Below are positions 1-10,355 of a stretch of 64,000 nucleotides of DNA, piece after piece. The notes beneath the pieces are model-generated. The model saw only the letters and a program-made list of their open reading frames with translations. It had not been told where the DNA came from and ran no database searches. Origin of the DNA: Buxus sempervirens (lineage: Eukaryota > Streptophyta > Magnoliopsida > Buxales > Buxaceae); NCBI GenBank assembly GCA_947561395.2, contig OX387184.1, forward strand, positions 55,301,197-55,365,196. The letters run 5' to 3'. The position numbers and the translations under genes are program-made. Numbering within the stretch: the first letter of the stretch is position 1; each line of letters starts with the position of its first letter.

Positions 1-589
1 AATACATTGTATAAGACCTCTCTTTCATTACAATTTTTGAGATGAGATTACGTAATTGGTGAAAGACATGTATATATGTTTGATGGCTTTGGGTAATTTT
101 ATCATATAAGAAAAAAAAAAGACAAAGATGTAAAGTTTTAAGTTTTTTTTCTGCATTAGACTTGCACCTATTTTCCAGATAAACCAATTTGTTTTACCTA
201 GTTTTAGTTTGATTCAAGTCTGGAGTCCTTCATGAGATTTGTGGTATTTTTATTTTAGTTTAATGTAAAAATATGCTTGAGACCCTACACTATGAGTAGG
301 TATTTTATTTTTAATTTTCTTTGGTTCAGATTTTCACAGGGAGATGTCTAACAGTAAATTTTACAGCTTCATATCTCTTAAATGAAAATGAATTTTTAAA
401 AACTACTATAGGTTATTTTAGTGCTTAAAATTATGATTCTAGGGAATCAGATTTCGCACAATTTGGTTAAGAATTGAGGGAAATATGAATCTTTGAATGC
501 GGATAGCGCAGTAGTTTATATTGTTTTACTTTTTTTTTGTTTCTTTTGTTTATTGTGATTTTCTTACTTACATTTGTTTTGTTTTATTT
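1..589. other. AT-rich intergenic sequence, no gene seen
   Basis: Very AT-rich DNA with many homopolymer A/T runs. I see no open frame of useful length with a recognisable protein, no RNA gene and no clear mobile-element end. Confidence 0.6.
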
Positions 590-1015
590 TTTTATTTTAC
601 TACATGAGATGTAGCATAGTGGCCCTCCATTCTCCCAATGTAGATATATTATTATATAATAGAGTCTAAAACATTTTATTGGAAGTGGTCGACTCAGCCC
701 CCATTTCTTATTCTTTTTAATTTGGGTTTCTTTACTTTAGAATTCTTATGTGCATGTAAGATGTAGTATAGCAATCCCCCACTCCTATAATCCCTTGTAT
801 ATATGAGAAAGATAAAATTAAAAAAAAGGGAAAAAGCAAAGAATAATAAATAAATATTTTTTTTTGAAATAACCAAGTACATTGCTCCATGTTGAAATAT
901 TTGATTTGGATTTCTTTATTTTGGATTTTTTTTATATGTATCATATGTATTATAATTTGTATAGGATGTAGCAAAGCAACCCCCATTCCTCCAATATTTG
1001 TACACATGTGATCAT

Positions 1016-1018
<3 letters not shown>
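590..1018. repeat. Three diverged copies of a 150-200 bp AT-rich repeat
   Basis: A motif of the form GATGTAGYAWAGYRRCCCYC followed by a CATTCYYCCAAT-like run appears near 607, 755 and 966. In the latter two copies it follows a similar T-rich lead-in. Spacing is about 150 and 205 bp, so this is a degraded direct repeat. No element ends could be assigned. Confidence 0.45.

Positions 1019-1085
<67 letters not shown>
1019..1085. repeat. (TA)n microsatellite
   Basis: About 33 uninterrupted AT dinucleotides directly follow the third copy of the preceding repeat. The tyrosine/isoleucine-alternating frame read through it is an artefact. Confidence 0.95.
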
Positions 1086-1090
<5 letters not shown>

Positions 1091-1139
1091 AAAGATAAAA
1101 AAAATTAAATAATAGTGAATCAGCCCAAATATGATCCAA

Positions 1140-2250
1140 CTGATTTAAGGGAACCCACTTCGGTGGGACAACCCAGGGTGTTCAAGGACTTCCCTGGGTT
1201 GTAATCGGGTCACTTATCCGGAATCACTGGTGCAGACCAAAAATCAACAAGGTCTCTACCTGCACCATTTCAGGTAGTGGCGACTCCATAACAGATTGTA
1301 ACATGCTTTTTCCGCATGCCCGAGGTGCGCACACCGTTTATTATTTTTTTATTTTTTATTTTTAAAAAAATATGATTAGAATAAGGTTGGGGGGTTAATT
1401 GGGTTGAGTTGTACCGGGTTTAGGTCGGGTTAGGGGTTAATCGAGTCGGGACAGGAGACTTTGTGGTCAAGCCAAACAGCTTATAAATAGGGACTTGCAG
1501 ACAAGGGAAAGGGATCTTTCGATTAACACTCAACACAATTACAATTAACTATTCCTGTCTCCTCAGACCCCCTATTTGGTCTCCTCAGACCACCCTACTC
1601 TCATGCTATCCTCATAGCATGAAGTAGCATATCCTCTTATTGCTTCCTGTCGCAACAACACATGGATATCCCCCTTACTCCTCCTGGACAAGGTTAAGAA
1701 AATATGCCCTACTCCGATCATGGCTAGGTACGATCTCGCTTACTTATTCAACCAAGGCTAAGGGCAGTCACTATGTGCACCCCGGAACCAATAATCGTCA
1801 AGGCGGCCCCTGATCTCTTCTCTCTATACTCCGATCACGGCTATAGGGAAATAGGTGGCAAGTACCAAGATATTGTTGGTTTTATTTTTACCATTTATTT
1901 ATTCTCATCACTATCTATTCTTGAAACGACCATCACCCCACAAAGCCCTCAGTTTCTGCAGATTCTACATCAAACGGCCACCACCAACATGGCCATTGTC
2001 TATGTTGCCATAAAATTTGGGGAAGAACCTTGGAGGACAAACCCCAATTCTCTCATCAATCGCCGGATCAGAAGCCTCCAAATCCACAGGCGCCCGGGTC
2101 ATATCTGAACCGCAACCTGTCAGGTTCTGCGTGCGATCGGTGCCGGGGTCAAAAGTTTCCGACTCCTTGCATCGACACAAATGCTGGCACGCCTGCGCAC
2201 TCACACGTCCCCAAGTCGAGCCGGAAATGATGGCAACAATTACATTATAA
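1140..2250 (+). mobile_element. Probable LTR-retrotransposon fragment (LTR/leader type)
   Basis: This block is much more GC-rich than its surroundings. It carries a TATA-type box (TTATAAATAGGG, about 1480-1491) followed by a C/T-rich stretch with repeated CTCCTCAGACC motifs and a duplicated CTACTCCGATCAYGGCTA motif (about 1708 and 1828), which looks like an LTR promoter and leader. A GTGGCGACTCC motif near 1277 resembles sequence near the ends of some plant gypsy elements. No paired LTR, primer-binding site or integrase/RT frame was found, so it is either a solo or truncated element. Boundaries are approximate. A captured gene promoter is the alternative. Confidence 0.35.
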
Positions 2251-2355
2251 AATAATATTATATTATATAATTATGTAGCTATGAAGATAGCAGTCAGAGA
2301 TTATTGTGCTGTATGGATCATCATATTCATATTAATTCTTTTTGGTTTTTGAAAT

Positions 2356-2519
2356 TTCATTCTTTGTTTGTCTTTTTTTTTTTTGGTAGGAATTGGGTTG
2401 GGGGGTAGCGGGACTCATACACACTTTGATGAGGGTGGGAATCGATCTTATGACCTCTGCTATTACCAGCAAGGTCTTTACCACCGAAGGAGGTGGTGCC
2501 CTCTTCATTCTTTGTTTGT
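2356..2519 (-). mobile_element. SINE with 16-bp target-site duplication
   Basis: A 132-bp insert (2372-2503) lies between perfect 16-bp direct repeats TTCATTCTTTGTTTGT at 2356-2371 and 2504-2519. Read on the minus strand it starts GAGGGCACCACC, has a box-B-like AGATCGATTCC, and ends in a run of about a dozen A. These are the hallmarks of a tRNA-derived SINE copied by a LINE. Box A is less clear. The perfect duplication suggests recent insertion. Confidence 0.75.
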
Positions 2520-2920
2520 TTGAAATATAAAAAAGTTATACAATTATTAACAAATATATATTAACGATATATATGCTATTAATTGAATGGCGTGATATAT
2601 ATATTATTTTATCATGTGTTAACAAGATATATATGTTTTGTGTTTTTTTACTTTTGTTAATTATTAACTATATATAATTATTAATCCTACTTAACTACTG
2701 ATTTTATTAATGATTTTGGGTTAATCATCAACAATATAATAATTTAATTATCTTTTCAATTCTGAGTGGATTGGAGTAACGTTAATCCTATTTATTATGA
2801 GAAACAACACGTGTCTATTGTTTAGTTATTAACGATATATACGTTATTTTATTAATTATTTAACGATATATATGTTGATTTATAAATTTATGTAGTATTA
2901 GTTTACGTCTCTCTTGTATA
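2520..2920. other. AT-rich intergenic sequence
   Basis: Extremely AT-rich DNA with scattered TTAACGATATATATG-like motifs (about 2561, 2827, 2861). No coding or RNA feature is visible. Confidence 0.5.
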
Positions 2921-3200
2921 CTTATCTATTTTACTAATTAATATAAATTTAATAGGAATTAATACATATATATTTTATTAACGTCTAATATAATTATTAG
3001 TAAACTTCATAATTCTTTAAAAATACTTTAAAAAACCCTTTGTTCATATAATTATCTATTTTATACTTATATATTTTACTAATTAATATAAATCTAATAG
3101 GAATGAATACGTATCTATTTTATTAATGCCTAATATAATTATTAGTAAACCTAATAGTTCAATAAAAATGCTAAAAAAAGGAAGCCTTTGTTAATATAAT
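2921..3200. repeat. Tandem duplication, period about 146 bp
   Basis: The stretch beginning CTTATCTATTTTACTAATTA at about 2921 recurs with few changes at about 3067. Both copies contain the same ordered series of motifs (AATCTAATAGGAAT-like, then CTAATATAATTATTAGTAAAC). Confidence 0.75.
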
Positions 3201-3318
3201 TAACTATTTGATTAATGATTTAATATAAGTATACGGCCAATTCATGTCTATCTTGTTTAGTTAGTTGACGTCTCTATCTTATTTAGTTAATTGCAATCTC
3301 TTATTAATTGATTAATAA

Positions 3319-3649
3319 TCTATATCTGTAATACATATAAAGAGAACACAGGCTCGGGAAACGTGACAAAAATATACCTTTTTTCCAACAATAACCTTCT
3401 AATGTCATTTTGTCTATTATATTTAGGAGGGTAACTTTGTCTTTTTATTTTTTCACTTTCCAAAGGTTACCCTTCAACAATTTGTTATCCATTATAATTA
3501 AAGTCATTTTTTTCACTTTTTAGAAGATACCTTTTAATAATTTCTTATCCCTTACATGCCCTAAGCCTTTATCCATTTTTCACTTTTTGAAAATACCTTT
3601 CAACAATTTTGGTATTACTATGTATAGTACTGCACATGTACCCTGCTAG
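3319..3649 (+). mobile_element. Short non-autonomous Helitron
   Basis: The element opens with TCTATATCTGTAATAC after an A and closes with GTACTGCACATGTAC plus CCTGCTAG followed by T. A 5' TC, a 3' hairpin a few bases before CTAG and an A/T insertion site are Helitron hallmarks. The 3' end matches those at 28390, 52121 and about 52360 in this window. It is about 330 bp long with no coding capacity. Confidence 0.6.
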
Positions 3650-4282
3650 TCTAATTTAAATAGAAGAACATATGAAATTAAGGATTATAGGGAAGGACAT
3701 TTTACGTATGTGAAAATAAAAAACACTTAAGGTAGTTCCTGCTTTTAATAATAGTATCAAAGTATCAATATAGATAAAAATATAGATTAAGAAGGTAAGA
3801 TGATATATTTTTATTTTGCCCTTCTCTTATATTTTTTATGTTATACAATTTTTATTAACAAGAACCTTTATCCTTTTTAGAGTATAGTTTAAATATGTTT
3901 TTTTGGCAAAAAATATGTATATATATGTTTTCATTTTGTAATAAAAATTAATATATTTAGATAATTCCTTTTTTCATCATAGTACTTTAAAACAACTATT
4001 CTTATTTGCCAATAATATAAAATATAAGATAGGGGGAGCGTGGCTTAAAATAATAATCATAGTTAAGAAAATATTTTTTTAGTATTAACTATTAAGAAAT
4101 AAATAAGAGAAACTATAAGCCCACAACATGTTAAGATTAAAATATGAAGAACAATATCTCAATAAAAATGTCGTTAATGTGTAAAAAGAATCCACATGGA
4201 GGATAGAAAAAGAAAAGTGGTGTTTTGCACTTGTGCTGTATCTATATATGTATAGATCTATATATGTATGCATGTGTACATA

Positions 4283-4320
<38 letters not shown>

Positions 4321-4380
4321 GATGTGGACATATACATTTATATATATGTATATACACATACATATAATACATTAAGTTTT
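3650..4380. other. AT-rich intergenic sequence with TA/TG-rich repeats
   Basis: No gene is recognised. 4236-4372 is a low-complexity tract of ATATATG/TATACA units including a (TA)n run near 4286-4312. Confidence 0.5.
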
Positions 4381-5536
4381 GTTACAAAATCTTAGGGTGC
4401 ACCCTCGTTACAAGGTTGCCCACAAAACGCTTGTTAGATGTTGTGAAGTCGTACACATTGAGAATTTCATTGAACTATTTGCATGGGCCAAATTTAGCTT
4501 CCCTGTCAATATGGCTTGTAATAACTGTTAAGCAAACTGTAATAAAAGAGATCTAATTCACTATCAAGAGGGCATCTGCATTCAAAGTCCTCAATTTCTT
4601 ATTCTTTTATAGGTTCAATTGGTTTTCTTTGGTTACAACATTCTATATGTTCCTTTCACTATTTGGTTTTTCGCTTGTTGAAAGCTGTTAGCAGTACCTT
4701 AGTATTCCGCACTCCTCGGTCCTAGTTTACCATCCTAAATACAAGATATTTGTTTATCTCTCAGTGAAAATATCTTAAGTTTTCTACCATATGAAGTGCT
4801 TTGAACAGTTCTTTTCTCCAATATTCTGGCGTCAGTAATGGGATCTGTACATCTATCATATTCAGAACAGTATAGGGTAAACGCTGAGTACTAAAAACTA
4901 GACATCTGAAAGCTGCAGGTTCCAAAAAATAAATAAATAAACAAATAACCTATTTGACATGATTGACTACAGTTTCCCAGTCCGAAATTGAGTTAACAGG
5001 CAGCAAGTGCTCCAAAATCAGTCGTCAAGAGCCAGATCCCTCTGCAGCATCCACAAAGAAGAAAATTTTAGCTGAATTTTAGCTGCTGTCTCATATGATG
5101 ATCAATGACAGTGGCACACCTAATATAAACATAATTAGTATTACAAAATGCAGTGACGAAAACTCTTATCAAAAGCATAATCAGGAAGAGCAAAAAACAA
5201 AAAAATATCTAATCATCCAAAGGGAAGAAAGATAAACGCCTGAGAACTGAAGAAATCCCAAGTCTGGTCATTGTAAATAATAAAGCTCCAAACACTTACT
5301 TGCAATTTCATATCTTTCAATGCATTCAATACCAAGCCCAAGGATACACTTTGTTACATTTAGAATTAAACTTCACTAAATTCTTTACACGTTATATTGC
5401 AAAATGTTACTGTTATTGATTACTCCCAATACTAGACCACGAATTTCATTGTTACAATTAGTAAAAACAAGTTATTACAGATGCTCTAATATCTTAGAAC
5501 CTCTCTGAAAATGTAAGATGTGATCAAAAAATAAAA
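4381..5536. other. Intergenic sequence, nothing recognised
   Basis: Unique-looking DNA with moderate AT content. I see no long frame, splice-bounded exon, RNA gene or element ends in it. Confidence 0.45.
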
Positions 5537-5686
5537 AGCATGCAATCACAAGCATACAAGCAGCATCAAGTGTGTTAATGGAAGCTGGCATGCATTTACA
5601 AGCATATGAGCAACGTCAACTGTCCTTAATGGAACTGGCATGCATTTACAAACAAACCAGCATCATCAACCTCATTAAATGAAAAT
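5537..5686. repeat. Three 50-bp tandem repeat units
   Basis: Units start at 5537, 5587 and 5637, each beginning with a GCATGCA core and containing AGCAGCATCAA-like and TTAATGGAA-like blocks. The units are visibly diverged, the third most. Confidence 0.75.
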
Positions 5687-5970
5687 CCACATTCCAGACT
5701 AAATACATAAGGAATAAACCACAAAACCAGCATGTCATCACCCCCTTCTACAGTTCCCCTTTTTTCTCTTTTTTCCTGCAGCTCCAAGCTAGTGCCAATA
5801 GAAATCCCTTAGAATCAGAAGTACTAACCATGAGAAAAGGAGAGGCGCATTATATAATAGGAACAGTAAGAGTATGAGCTACACTTCAACTTGCAATCAT
5901 AAGAGTACTACTCGCAGATGTCATTTTGTTCTACCTACATGTACTAACTCTTCTAAACAAACAATGTAAA

Positions 5971-6262
5971 TGTTAGGTATCCCACATCGGTTGTAGCAGG
6001 GGCTAATGGTTACTTTATAGGTATGAGGGAAAGCCTCATCCCATGAGCTAGCTTTTGGGGTTGAGAGAGGCCCAAGATCACCCAAAATTGGTATTAGAGC
6101 CCAAGTTTCAACAAGTCTCAGCCCAACCCAAAGCCTGATGTGTGAGGGGGATATTGTTGGGTATCCCACATAGGTCATGGAAGGGGCTGGGGTCACTTTA
6201 TAGGTGTGAGGGAAAGCCTCATCCTATGAGCTAACTTTTGGCGTTGAGAGAGGTCCGATATT
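5971..6262 (+). mobile_element. TRIM (miniature LTR retrotransposon) with both LTRs
   Basis: LTR1 (5971 to about 6087) starts TGTTAGGTATCCCACATCGG. It is followed by a primer-binding site TGGTATTAGAGC (6089-6100) complementary to the 3' end of initiator methionine tRNA with one change. A purine tract GTGAGGGGGA (6142-6151) lies just before LTR2, which starts TGTTGGGTATCCCACA at 6155. LTR2 lacks its last 20 or so bases. The whole element is under 300 bp with no coding capacity, as expected for TRIMs, which depend on enzymes of other LTR elements. Confidence 0.85.
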
Positions 6263-6462
6263 TCATGCATTAGGAGTACTATATTTTTTTTTAAAAAAAC
6301 TAGTTTTGAATAGAGAATAAACGTAAAGCAAGAAACCATTCATGCAAGCAAAGAAAGAAAATAAAAAATGAGAATAAAACATAAATGTTTTATTTACAGA
6401 TTTGCAACATGTTGCTAAACCCTAAATAGTTTCTGATCAGTAATAAAGGAAATTTATATTAA

Positions 6463-6899
6463 TAATCAAAAAGATTTCGAAACAGGTACACGAAAAGTGT
6501 ACAAACACCAAAAAGAACCCAACCCCTACATTTCCAAGATACTTTCACAAGAAAGAAACTCCCAACTATCAAAGCCTCTACCAGAATTTGTACTTGAAGG
6601 CCAACAAAGGAGATAGCTGAGATCCTATTGAATTAACTCTCATGGAACTCGTAGAATCCTTAACATTGTTCCATTCCTCTCCTTCTAAATTGCCCAAATA
6701 ATAGCTGCTGGTGAAAAATTCCAAGGAACCTTGAAGCGAGAAACTCCTTTAGTCATTTTCCATGACATAAGAACCTAATCCACGCATTCCGGTTGAACCG
6801 ATGGCCTCCCAAATCTCCCTAAAAAGGCTGACCACATAGCATCCGCCACCTTACAATTGACTAACAAGCGATATACAGATTCCGTGAACCCCAAATAGT
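6463..6899 (-). mobile_element. 5'-truncated L1-type LINE, 3' end of ORF2
   Basis: On the minus strand this translates to the end of the RT zinc-binding region of plant L1 elements: fragments such as SVYRLLVNCKVADAMWSAF, then PWNFSPAAIIWAI, stop, KERNGTM, broken by stop codons. Downstream in element sense is a 3' UTR with a GTACAC/GTGTAC inverted repeat (6486-6502). No intact poly-A or target duplication is visible. It is a dead copy. Confidence 0.7.
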
Positions 6900-6922
6900 T
6901 AGGATATAGAATAATGATATTG

Positions 6923-7039
6923 ATTTATTGACTTATATTTTGGGGCCTATTATCTTTTTGGTTGTGTATTTTGTATCTCTATCTTTGCTGATATATAATA
7001 TCTATTATTACTGATAAAAAAAATTTATTGACTTATATT
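6923..7039 (+). mobile_element. 83-bp LINE 3' end with 17-bp target-site duplication
   Basis: Perfect direct repeats ATTTATTGACTTATATT at 6923-6939 and 7023-7039 flank an 83-bp insert that starts GGGGCCTATTATC after a T and ends CTGATAAAAAAA. The same 3' end is found at about 57405-57490. This is a very strongly 5'-truncated LINE insertion. Confidence 0.85.
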
Positions 7040-8776
7040 AAAGGCTAAGTGATAATGCCTAGATAAAATAAATAAATTTTCTTTGCAATACAACTAAAGA
7101 AAGAGTATCCAAAGAGTTCCGTATACTTTCTTTGATAAATTATGCTTGCATAATTATGGTAATCCTCACTTTTTTTTAAAGAACATTGGCCTCTCTTCAG
7201 GTTTTATTGGTTGTGACATTTTCATCCTCTTTGTTACGTGACAATTAAAGGTTCCTATTAAATATGATGAATTTCATTTTATTTGACCATTTTACCCTTC
7301 AAGTAGTTGCTTAAGTAAATGAGATTTTACCCTCATTTAGAAACCTTTATGCAACCTACCGTATACATATATTGGGCCCTTTCCACACTTGTTTCATTCA
7401 TAAGTCAGATATTTTAAATTTCTTGAGAAGGACGAAAATTTCATCTAATTTAATTTAAACAACTAACTTCATCAAGTCAAACAGTCCCAATTAATGAAAT
7501 TCAATGGATCCAATTAGGACCTCTAGCTATCATTTGACTGCAAGGGAGTAAATGTAACAAATAACCAGATCTTCAGGGGAGGTCGATGCTATTTCAAAAA
7601 TGTAAAAGAAGGTATCTGTAAGTTGGGAAAACCTACATAAGATTTGTGTAATTTAACCTCATATTCAATATACTAGGCCACAAAATTAATTAGGAAGTGC
7701 CGGAAGCATGCTAGGCAATCAACCAGGTCTGGCAGCATCACATAAGCAATGATCAAACCAAATAAAAAAGCTAATAGAATCAGTACTACCTAACCTTTTA
7801 CTAATAATAATTCTAATACACACTACTAGAGTTGATCTTACTTAAAAGACAAAGGGCTCACATAATTCATTTTCTCCTACCCATGTGAAATTGACTTCTA
7901 TAAACAAAAGCTGCAAAAGACTTATAATCGAATTATGCATTGCCGTAAACCTCAAGCAAGTTCCACTAGATTAGTTTTTTCACTTATGGCAAGAATAAGG
8001 AATTGGATCTTTGTTAACCCAACTCCTCCACATTTTCTGACCATTTTTATCTGACAAAATTTTACTAAAGATTCTCTGCCTCCAACACAGATAGAGCAGG
8101 GACATAATTGGACCATCGCATACCAATTACCAAAGGGAGCTTATATCCATGCACTAAACTGAATCATTGAAAATATAAATTAACAAGATTTACAAGACCA
8201 ATAAAATATAAATTACATGATTTACAAGACCAATAAAATAAAAACAGAATTACGATGTGCAACTTTAGGTTCTAATGCTTTTTCCATAATAGGAGCAATG
8301 TTACAAGCCAGAGAGATAATATCTAAAGTAATAGGTTATTGCATAGATGAAAGCATGCCTGCATGGAATAATATATCTCTCCTGCTTATAATAATTATTT
8401 TTCCCTTTTACCCTTCTGGCTTGATGGAAATTATAATGTTGTACGGTTAGAACAAACAGGCTAATACATTTGTATTGACACTGAAATTTAGGCAGTACTT
8501 GCAACAAGTGCCACTAACTGGTCCATTAAATAAAGTGTTCAAACGTAGATGCATGTCTGAGTTGAAATTACAGTTTTGGTTATTTTAAACAAGTCTCAAT
8601 CAAATAGGCAATATTAAATCCATTTAACAAAATAATGAATTAATTGAAAGTATGAAGAAACTCATCCTATAGTAAAGATAAAAAAAGAAAAAAGAAAAAA
8701 ATATATATAGTAAACATAAAAGTCCTTAATATTGTGAATTGTGATAGGCTAATGCAAAAACAAAATTTACTTAAAA
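7040..8776. other. Intergenic sequence, nothing recognised
   Basis: AT-rich DNA without a convincing frame. The short methionine-started frames near 8217-8507 lie on both strands over the same bases and resemble nothing known. Confidence 0.45.
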
Positions 8777-8844
8777 ACTATATTCCTAGAGTGCCTAATC
8801 TTCCCTCAGAAATGAGGGAAGATTAGGCACTCTAGGAATATAGT
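8777..8844. repeat. Perfect 32-bp inverted repeat with 4-base GAAA loop
   Basis: Bases 8777-8808 are the exact reverse complement of 8813-8844, separated only by GAAA (8809-8812). Flanks do not show a target duplication, so it does not look like a transposon. As RNA it would form a long perfect stem closed by a GNRA-type tetraloop. It could be a recent fold-back duplication or an assembly artefact. Confidence 0.9.
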
Positions 8845-9239
8845 CCAATAATCATGTCCCCAAGTCCAACTCTCTTGAGAAGTAAAGCTTCATTAAACTA
8901 CATTGGATCTTCAATATAAGGCATTGCCTTATTTTGATATACAAATGGTCACACATATTTCAACTGATCCTAACCATTTGCTTTGAGTCCTCTAAATAAA
9001 TATTTCAAAATGTCCTTAGAAGCATGGTTAGATTCAATCAAATCAATAGATTGTATAAAAGGAAATGTCTTCAACCAACTCTACCCTTTTTGTTACCCCT
9101 GTAAGGACAGCTTCATATTTTGAAAATAATATGACCATGATTTTCACCTAGCCATAGTAGGGACATAAACAAGCAATGGCATGACAAAGGATACTTCATG
9201 CTCTAGGTTGGACAATAAAAACTGTAACTTACAAGTAAT
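8845..9239. other. Intergenic sequence, nothing recognised
   Basis: No coding frame, RNA gene or repeat end was seen. Confidence 0.4.
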
Positions 9240-9305
9240 ACTTTAACTTTTTATTTTTAGAAAAACTTTAGCTCTTTTTAAATAGATGGAAAAAGAATAC
9301 AAGAA

Positions 9306-9352
<47 letters not shown>

Positions 9353-9722
9353 TGGAACCTTGGAAAAGAAGATTTACAAGTGAATAGCACAGGAGGACTA
9401 AATGGCTATGAGAGCCAGAAAAATCATTTGACTGATCTAAGATAAGGAAGACTTAATCTATCCAATCTAATCAGCCCCACAATCTCCTTGGTAACTGAGA
9501 GGAGGAAGAGAAAATTTGATTAAGGCCAGCAGCTCCTAATTTAGCCAAGCCATCAGCCACCGAGTTGGCTTCTCTAAAGACATGAGATATCTGAAAACTT
9601 CCTGACAATAGCTGAAGAAACCAATAGTAGAGGTGCCAAGGAGGAGTTGAAGAACGTTGTAGCCAACTGATTAAGTTCTTTGAATCTGATTCTATCAATA
9701 AATTGTTAAATAACTTTACCAT
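9240..9722 (-). mobile_element. 5'-truncated L1 LINE, RNase H-like end of ORF2
   Basis: The minus-strand frame 9471-9722 (83 codons) has the C-terminal half of the RNase H-like domain of plant L1 elements (RVT_3 type): IESDSKNLISWL near the start and VFREANSVADGLAKLGA at about residues 48-64. These correspond to the two conserved acidic/helical blocks of that domain. A 3' UTR-like stretch follows to about 9240 and is interrupted by a run of 44 G (C in element sense). There is no upstream RT, so it is a dead copy. Confidence 0.8.
9306..9349. repeat. Homopolymer run of 44 G
   Basis: Forty-four consecutive G lie inside the 3' part of a dead L1 copy. A pure G run this long is exceptional in AT-rich plant DNA and its true length is likely uncertain in any assembly. 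Confidence 0.9.
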
Positions 9723-10355
9723 TTATACAATTAGAAAATGAATTAACGAGGTGTGTAATCTTAAGTTTCCAATGTGGTTTCGCAAACCATAAAAAAGTCA
9801 CAAAATAGTATAATGGATTCAATGTTTCTAATCATTGTTATTTCCTAAGGAAACTAGAGTCAAGATCTAGTCTGATAGTAAATATTATATCATCAAAGTC
9901 ATTTTCCTTAAGAAACAATCTGCTTCTTTGCACATGATTATTCAGCCAAGCATTCCTCCAACATGTTACAGCTATGCAAAATGAAACAGCAACTTACACA
10001 TTCAAGATCCCACTCTCTTTTAGAGTTGATATTACAAAGACACCAAGGTCTAAAGAGTCATAATATAAGAAAAATCAAATGAAAGGTCAAAGTAGAAGAA
10101 TGCTGACAAAACACTGTACAACAAAATGCATCAAGACAGTTGCAAAAGCAACAGTGGCAAAGTTATCAATTTCACTCCTCAAGTACTTTAAGAAGAAATC
10201 AGTATTTGCACAAAACAAAGTTATCCAAAAATAGTCTTCATCCAAGTAAAGAGTCTTAAACAAAAATCCCACAAATAACAAAAACTAAAGCAACTAACAT
10301 ACTTTTAACATATATCCACAAAGCATACCTCTTTCTTCAGAATTGGATTTGCTTG
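9723..10355. other. Intergenic sequence 3' of the minus-strand F-box gene
   Basis: Moderately AT-rich. Its right edge is the 3' side of the F-box gene ending at 10356 and probably contains its 3' UTR. A short minus-strand frame (10087-10281) looks like chance. Confidence 0.4.

Noticed and set aside
732..1139. 135-codon minus-strand frame of alternating Tyr/Ile
   Set aside because: It is created by a (TA)n microsatellite and resembles no protein.
2380..2503. A functional tRNA gene around the box-B-like motif
   Set aside because: No cloverleaf can be folded, and the A-run plus 16-bp duplication mark it as a SINE.
5537..5686. CRISPR-like array from the three 50-bp units
   Set aside because: The units are contiguous without spacers and the DNA is plant nuclear.
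5921..6196. 91-codon minus-strand frame
   Set aside because: It lies wholly over the TRIM element and its LTRs.
8777..8844. Calling the perfect hairpin a microRNA gene
   Set aside because: Precursor microRNAs usually have a longer imperfect stem with a larger loop. There is no small-RNA evidence, so it is left as an inverted repeat.
9471..9722. A stand-alone RNase H gene
   Set aside because: It has only the C-terminal half of the domain, with L1-type 3' sequence after it and no catalytic N-terminal part.
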